Part shown: in pieces, positions 15,735 to 19,524 of the stretch
Layout of the letters: each line of letters begins with the position of its first letter
Numbering within the stretch: the first letter of the stretch is position 1
Source: an uncultured Johnsonella sp.
Lineage (GTDB): Bacteria; Bacillota; Clostridia; Lachnospirales; Lachnospiraceae
DNA: 19,524 nt
Direction of reading: 5' to 3'
Assembly (NCBI GenBank): GCA_900766185.1
Contig: CAAFUL010000035.1
Location: 1-19,524, forward strand
The notes under the pieces: generated by a model
Seen by the model: only the letters and a program-made list of their open reading frames with translations
Databases searched by the model: none
Told to the model about the DNA's origin: nothing
Translations under genes and position numbers: made by a program

Positions 15735-17810
15735 TTAATACTTTTTCTTATCATACTGTTTTTCTCTTTCGACTTTTTCTTTAGTAGAGTTTTTTTCTTT
15801 TTCCTTTTTTTCTGAAGTCTTCAACAATATTCTTTGCTGATTATATTGATAAAGCAGAATTAAACGATCCAGCCATTCCGTACCTGAAACTTTTTCAATT
15901 CTTTTAGCAAAATCTACATCATCAAAAGCAAGGCGATGCACATTTTCTTTTTCTTGAACACTCAAATTTTTTTCTTGTCCTTCTTCAATCTCATTACCTT
16001 TTTTAGAGTTTATAATTGAATTATAACGGCTAAACATAATTTTCACCTGCTCTTTTTTATCAGATTCAATAAGTTTTTTTGCTCTAAAAAATATGGATGT
16101 ATCAAAATTTGCACTTTTATACAATACTTTTCCTTGAGTATGCTTTTTAAAAAACATATTTTCAATGTTATTTTTTCCTACTACTTTCAATATATAATTT
16201 ATAGGTTTATGGAACATGACAGAACGCATTCTTCTTTTTTGATCAGTAACAGCCGTTTTATCTAATGGAATAATATATTTATAGCTGAACTTTTCGGCTT
16301 CAAAATCTTCATATTTATCACAATACTGTTCTTTTAACAGTAGTAATATCAACTTTAACTTCGGAATTAAAATATCATCAATTCTCTCAGGCACAAAGTA
16401 TCTTTCATTTTTATTCTTCTCATCACCTTTTGCTTCTACCAAATTAGACAATAAATAATATTTAAAATACAATTCTTTATTTTCTTCAGTATTACCGATA
16501 TCCCCTATACGAAGATTCGGCTTTAAATAATATAAGGCATAAAGCATCTGCCTGTCCTTATCCTTTTCTGTTTCTAAATTTATCAGCAGATTATGTAATG
16601 ATGTTCTTGTAAATATTTTTTTCTCCATCATTTCTTTGAGCTCTCCAATTTCGGTGCAAAATCGAAAGAAACCATCATTTTCACCGTGACCTAAGCTCTC
16701 TTTATAAATATAAAAAAGATTCCATGCCATACTGATTCCAACTACTGAATTTAAAGATTTTTTCTCTTTCATATTTTTCTTGGCAACAGATAATTCCTTT
16801 TCCACCATCTGGCTATAGTACCTAATAGGTTGGTGATTATTAACAAAAACCACTCCTATAGCTATAGACAGTTCTATTTCACCGTATTTACCTTGTATCT
16901 TGTTCAGCTCTTGGTTAATCTCCTTAATCATATTATGCAATACTTTTATAGACTCAAATAAAGCATTAATACGCACTGCATAAAAAATATCATCACCGGC
17001 GACATAAAAGGGAAGTATTGTCATTTTCAGCATTTCCCCAACCTCTGCTTTTTCACCCTTTTGATCTATTGTATCCTTTTCAAATTTTTTACCCTTTATA
17101 ACCATTTCTCTAAAGTTATATATTGAAATTTTCTCTGATAATAACTTACTTACTTGTAAATATTTATCATAATCATAATTGATTTCTTTCATAATTCTTC
17201 CAAGATTGTTGATATCTGCCTTTACAATAGCAATCTTTCCATCACTACTGTCTGTTTCATGATTTTCGTCCAGTACAACCAAATCATCCATATTAGTCAA
17301 GAATACATTTTCTTCTTTTTTATTTTCAAACAACTGATTTTGATTCTTGTTATCCAACTCCTTAAAGCTAAATATCACTTCACTGTTGTCTTTTATAACC
17401 TGTGATTTGGTTGCACTTTCTTTAAGTAAACGCTCAGCTTTCCTTAAAATTTCCATATTATCCTTTTTATCATCAGGAATGGAAAAGGCTACATAATTCA
17501 AAAAAATATTACCTTGATAATCCGCATAAATCTTTTGATACAATCTTTTCAACTTGATTTTAATTTCCACTTCGGGTTGTGCACTTAGAAAAACAGCTTT
17601 TCCAGAAATCCAAAGAATCTTATTTCTATCTCCCGATTGTTGATCATTAAGATTAAATTCAATCTCTATTTCTTTTAAAATACTCTTTGCAACATCATTG
17701 GAAGCTGAAATAATATTTCTAAGTGTTTTTTCATCTGCTTGATTTTTATCAATCACCTGAAAAATGTATCTTTGAACTTTTTCAACAGCTATCGCTATGG
17801 CAGTGTCCAT
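15735..17810 (-). CDS. cas10: Cas10-like protein without HD domain
   Basis: The 691-aa large-subunit candidate starts at the ATG at 17810 with AGGAGGA about 8 nt upstream, inside the end of the previous gene. Residues 1-110 form a first palm-like domain (AIAIAVEKVQRYIF, then ILWISGKAVFLS). The second palm at about 190-345 carries the metal-binding set: IAIVKADINNLG (Asp199), FYVAGDDIFYAV (AGDD at 271-274, one Gly-to-Ala change from GGDD) and LSIAIGVVF followed by a helix with EKELSVAKK. The catalytic aspartates are kept, so cyclic oligoadenylate synthesis is plausible. There is no N-terminal HD nuclease and no CxxC zinc element between the palms. Residues 350-620 are helical and the last 70 are highly charged. 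A stand-alone GGDEF protein is unlikely given the RAMP neighbours. Confidence 0.85.
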   Translation of the reverse strand: MDTAIAIAVEKVQRYIFQVIDKNQADEKTLRNIISASNDVAKSILKEIEIEFNLNDQQSGDRNKILWISGKAVFLSAQPEVEIKIKLKRLYQKIYADYQGNIFLNYVAFSIPDDKKDNMEILRKAERLLKESATKSQVIKDNSEVIFSFKELDNKNQNQLFENKKEENVFLTNMDDLVVLDENHETDSSDGKIAIVKADINNLGRIMKEINYDYDKYLQVSKLLSEKISIYNFREMVIKGKKFEKDTIDQKGEKAEVGEMLKMTILPFYVAGDDIFYAVRINALFESIKVLHNMIKEINQELNKIQGKYGEIELSIAIGVVFVNNHQPIRYYSQMVEKELSVAKKNMKEKKSLNSVVGISMAWNLFYIYKESLGHGENDGFFRFCTEIGELKEMMEKKIFTRTSLHNLLINLETEKDKDRQMLYALYYLKPNLRIGDIGNTEENKELYFKYYLLSNLVEAKGDEKNKNERYFVPERIDDILIPKLKLILLLLKEQYCDKYEDFEAEKFSYKYIIPLDKTAVTDQKRRMRSVMFHKPINYILKVVGKNNIENMFFKKHTQGKVLYKSANFDTSIFFRAKKLIESDKKEQVKIMFSRYNSIINSKKGNEIEEGQEKNLSVQEKENVHRLAFDDVDFAKRIEKVSGTEWLDRLILLYQYNQQRILLKTSEKKEKEKNSTKEKVEREKQYDKKKY

Positions 17811-17813
17811 AAC

Positions 17814-18725
17814 CTATTCCTCCTGTATATCCTTATTAAACATATCTACATAAGCCTTATGCGGAAAAAACATAGGATTATTTATCATCATCAATATTTG
17901 ATTGAATTGAAAAATAAATGAAAGTAGCGTATACTCCTTTGTTTTATTACCCACCTTATAATCACCTATTTTTCTTTCTTTTAATTTTTCAAAATTTTTA
18001 CCGCTTGTCTCTAAACTATCGTCCTTATCTGCCTGATTATATTTTTGTAGTATCTTCAGTAAATCCTTATCTGCAAAAGTAATATTTAGATTCCCTTCAT
18101 GTGATGCTTCTTTAGAAGTATTTTTATCTTTATTTTTATCCGATTTACTATTTTGATATGCTTCAATAACAATATCAAATTTATCCCGCCCTTTGGAAAC
18201 ACAAGTTTTGGATCTCTTAGTAGATATATAACATAGTATCTTAATGGGTCTTGTCGCCGTTTGAATAGGCTTATTGTCACCCTCTTCTTGTGGTTTTCCT
18301 ATATGAATATATGTAGCCAATCTAACGATTGAATCATTTGAAGTTTTTAGAACATCAATAGAATCTGCCCATTCTTTTAAATTTTTATCAACTAATTTTC
18401 TACTTTTACACTGTATTACTGCTGCCACTGCTTCTACAGGTATAAACTTTATTAATCCATAATTAAATATATACGGTGTATATTGCTCGTCATATATAGC
18501 TATATCTACCTCATTCGAAACATTTTGATTTGAATCTATTATAAATACCGAGCGAGCAATATTGAATTTTTTAGGGACTATTCTTCTGAAAAAATCTATC
18601 CAAACTTCTTCCCTATGTGAACCTGCTGTTAATTGATGGTTGGTCACATCATAATTTAATTGAGTTGCCAACTCCCTTTCCATTTTTAAATAATTTTCCT
18701 TAATATCTCTAATAAATTTACTCAT
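17814..18725 (-). CDS. DUF6602-type protein with PD-(D/E)XK-like nuclease signature
   Basis: The 303-aa protein starts at the ATG at 18725 (MSKFIRDI), with AGAGGTG 7 nt upstream; a start ten codons further up lacks one. The N-terminal helix and segment HREEVWIDFFRRIVPKKF (37-54), then VSNEVDIAIYDEQYTP (69-84) and FIPVEAVAAVIQCKS (94-108), match what I recall of DUF6602. Asp74, with Glu98 and the Gln105-x-Lys107 pair, has the spacing of a PD-(D/E)XK nuclease core (with Q in place of E/D). Residues 195-260 are lysine-rich and probably flexible. It opens the Cas10/RAMP operon, 3 bp before cas10, whose ribosome binding site lies inside it. I infer a nuclease or nucleic-acid-binding partner; activity is unproven. 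Confidence 0.72.
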   Translation of the reverse strand: MSKFIRDIKENYLKMERELATQLNYDVTNHQLTAGSHREEVWIDFFRRIVPKKFNIARSVFIIDSNQNVSNEVDIAIYDEQYTPYIFNYGLIKFIPVEAVAAVIQCKSRKLVDKNLKEWADSIDVLKTSNDSIVRLATYIHIGKPQEEGDNKPIQTATRPIKILCYISTKRSKTCVSKGRDKFDIVIEAYQNSKSDKNKDKNTSKEASHEGNLNITFADKDLLKILQKYNQADKDDSLETSGKNFEKLKERKIGDYKVGNKTKEYTLLSFIFQFNQILMMINNPMFFPHKAYVDMFNKDIQEE

Positions 18726-18839
18726 AACACTACACCTCTTTATAAAAAATTTCAAAGCTTTAATACAAAATCAATACATTGCTATAGCATACCATTTTAT
18801 TGATATAACTCTTCTGATTCCTAATTATTTCTTAAATAT

Positions 18840-18867
18840 ATTTTAACTTTAAAATGGATTTTTTCAA
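18840..18867 (-). promoter_or_regulatory. Candidate promoter of the DUF6602-Cas10-RAMP operon
   Basis: On the minus strand TTGAAA (18862-18867) and TAAAAT (18840-18845) are separated by 16 nt, giving a 5' leader of about 110 nt before the ATG at 18725. Both boxes are fair matches in an AT-rich stretch, so chance is possible. Confidence 0.3.
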
Positions 18868-18970
18868 GTAGTGGCTTATAAAGTCTGTATAAATTTATTT
18901 AATAAACTACTTTCTATGCACTAGGACTGTTGTAGTCAAGTGTTTTTGTAACATTACAACCTAATTTTTA

Positions 18971-18995
18971 CTATGGGGTTTATACAACCCCATAG
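18971..18995. repeat. Perfect hairpin across the transposase stop codon
   Basis: Ten-base-pair arms CTATGGGGTT (18971-18980) and AACCCCATAG (18986-18995) flank a 5-nt loop. The stem covers the last codons and the TAA stop (18980-18982) of the transposase. There is no T-run after it on the minus strand, so it is not a standard terminator; it may limit read-through in or out of the IS. Confidence 0.7.
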
Positions 18996-19524
18996 CGTGC
19001 CTCATATGGTGTTTTGTAATTATTATAAGAATGCGGACGAACATGGTTATATTGAACATACGCAAATTCTTCGATTGCTGTATAGAGTTCTTTCTCTGAA
19101 TGGTAATAATGCTGATAAATAAGGTCGTTTTTCAGTGTATTGAAGTACCTTTCCATAGGTGCATTATCATATGGATATCCGGCTTTACTCATACTTTGAG
19201 TTATTCCAAGACTTTCGCAGTATTCAGTAAACTCTTTGGATGTATACTGACTTCCTTGGTCAGAGTGCAGCATTAGTTTGTGCAGGTCAATTCCCGGCTG
19301 TGAATCAATAGCTTTTTGCAGGGTTCTTTTTGCCTGATCGGAGGTTATATTTCTATCACTTATGCTGGCAACAACACTTCGATCATAAAGATCTATAATT
19401 GTGCAATTATAACGCTTACTGCCATCAGTCAGAAATAAATAAGTAAAATCAGTACACCATTTTCGATTGATCTCAGGTGAATTGAAATCCTGCTTAAGTT
19501 TATTATTGTAAACTTTGTGGGCAA
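18980..19524 (-). CDS. IS3-family transposase OrfB, N-terminus outside the window
   Basis: The reading frame is open from the window edge to TAA at 18980-18982, giving about 180 C-terminal residues of a DDE integrase-type transposase. All three catalytic residues are present: Asp in KWCTDFTYLF, Asp in MLHSDQGSQYTS and Glu in NAPMERYFNTLK; the end VQYNHVRPHSYNNYKTPYEA is typical of IS3-family (IS150-like) OrfB proteins. An internal ATG at 19273 is not the real start. The visible part has no frameshift, so the element may be active. It lies upstream of the Cas10/RAMP operon on the same strand and could supply outward transcription or mark a mobilised island. Confidence 0.93.
   Translation of the reverse strand, partial: AHKVYNNKLKQDFNSPEINRKWCTDFTYLFLTDGSKRYNCTIIDLYDRSVVASISDRNITSDQAKRTLQKAIDSQPGIDLHKLMLHSDQGSQYTSKEFTEYCESLGITQSMSKAGYPYDNAPMERYFNTLKNDLIYQHYYHSEKELYTAIEEFAYVQYNHVRPHSYNNYKTPYEARYGVV

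Larger units (their letters stand above)
18920..19524 (-). mobile_element. 3' part of an IS3-family insertion sequence
   Basis: The transposase gene at 18980-19524 and its flank form the right part of an IS3-family element that continues past the window. The sequence near 18917-18945, reading CACTTGACTACAACAGTCC on the minus strand, has the look of a terminal inverted repeat, but without the other end I cannot fix the boundary; 18920 is approximate. Confidence 0.65.

Noticed and set aside
15735..17810. Stand-alone diguanylate cyclase (GGDEF protein)
   Set aside because: The AGDD palm is preceded by a second palm-like domain and followed by a helical region, and the gene is linked to three RAMP genes, which fits Cas10.
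12844..18725. Assignment as a standard type III-A csm operon
   Set aside because: The Csm-like order is there, but csm2, csm6, cas6 and the HD domain are missing and the sequences are divergent, so gene symbols csm3-csm5 were not given.
12544..18979. CRISPR array associated with the Cas10/RAMP genes
   Set aside because: No direct repeats of 25-40 bp with regular spacing were found in the gaps on either side or elsewhere in the window; an array beyond the edges cannot be excluded.
19273..19273. Internal ATG as the transposase start
   Set aside because: The frame continues upstream to the window edge and includes the first catalytic Asp motif, so the gene is truncated by the window, not by mutation.

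Overview
The window is AT-rich and strongly one-sided: every convincing gene lies on the minus strand. AGGAGG-type ribosome binding sites, BlaI/BlaR1-type regulation, a GHKL/LytTR two-component pair and tight operons with overlapping genes point to a low-GC Gram-positive of the Clostridia, plausibly a Lachnospiraceae member. That placement is inference from gene content, not from a marker gene.

Reading in the direction of transcription (high to low coordinates). (1) 18920-19524: the 3' part of an IS3-family insertion sequence, cut by the window edge. (2) 12844-18725: a compact five-gene operon that is the most interesting object here. It encodes a DUF6602-type protein with a PD-(D/E)XK-like nuclease signature, a Cas10-like polymerase/cyclase subunit without an HD domain, and three RAMP proteins resembling Csm3, Csm4 and Csm5. 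In the window there is no CRISPR array, cas1, cas2, cas6, csm2/cas11 or CARF effector, so it looks like a solitary, divergent type III-like effector complex with a nuclease-like partner. (3) 10931-12543: an AbrB-type regulator overlapping a macrolide-type glycosyltransferase that carries an unusual C-terminal membrane hairpin, ending in a terminator and a short 71-bp tandem repeat. (4) 8510-10512: a LytTR response regulator and an AgrC-like GHKL sensor kinase with a good promoter but no autoinducer genes beside them.

(5) 6633-8079: a decaying BlaI-BlaR1-lipoprotein module. The repressor is intact, the M56 protease is truncated before its HExxH motif, and a small lipoprotein gene has an in-frame stop. 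(6) 1-6410: the intact counterpart, with a BlaI-type repressor behind a perfect 13-bp inverted repeat, a BlaR1-type M56 membrane protease with a non-penicillin-binding sensor domain, an ABC ATPase, a lipoprotein, two ABC-2-like permeases and a second lipoprotein that runs off the window. The likely reading is a protease-relieved repressor controlling an ABC transporter of unknown substrate, perhaps for envelope or antimicrobial-peptide stress.

No rRNA, tRNA or CRISPR repeats were seen. Stretches without intact genes (6411-7145, 8080-8509, 10513-10930, 12544-12843, 18726-18979) hold regulatory sites, repeats or gene remnants, described individually.
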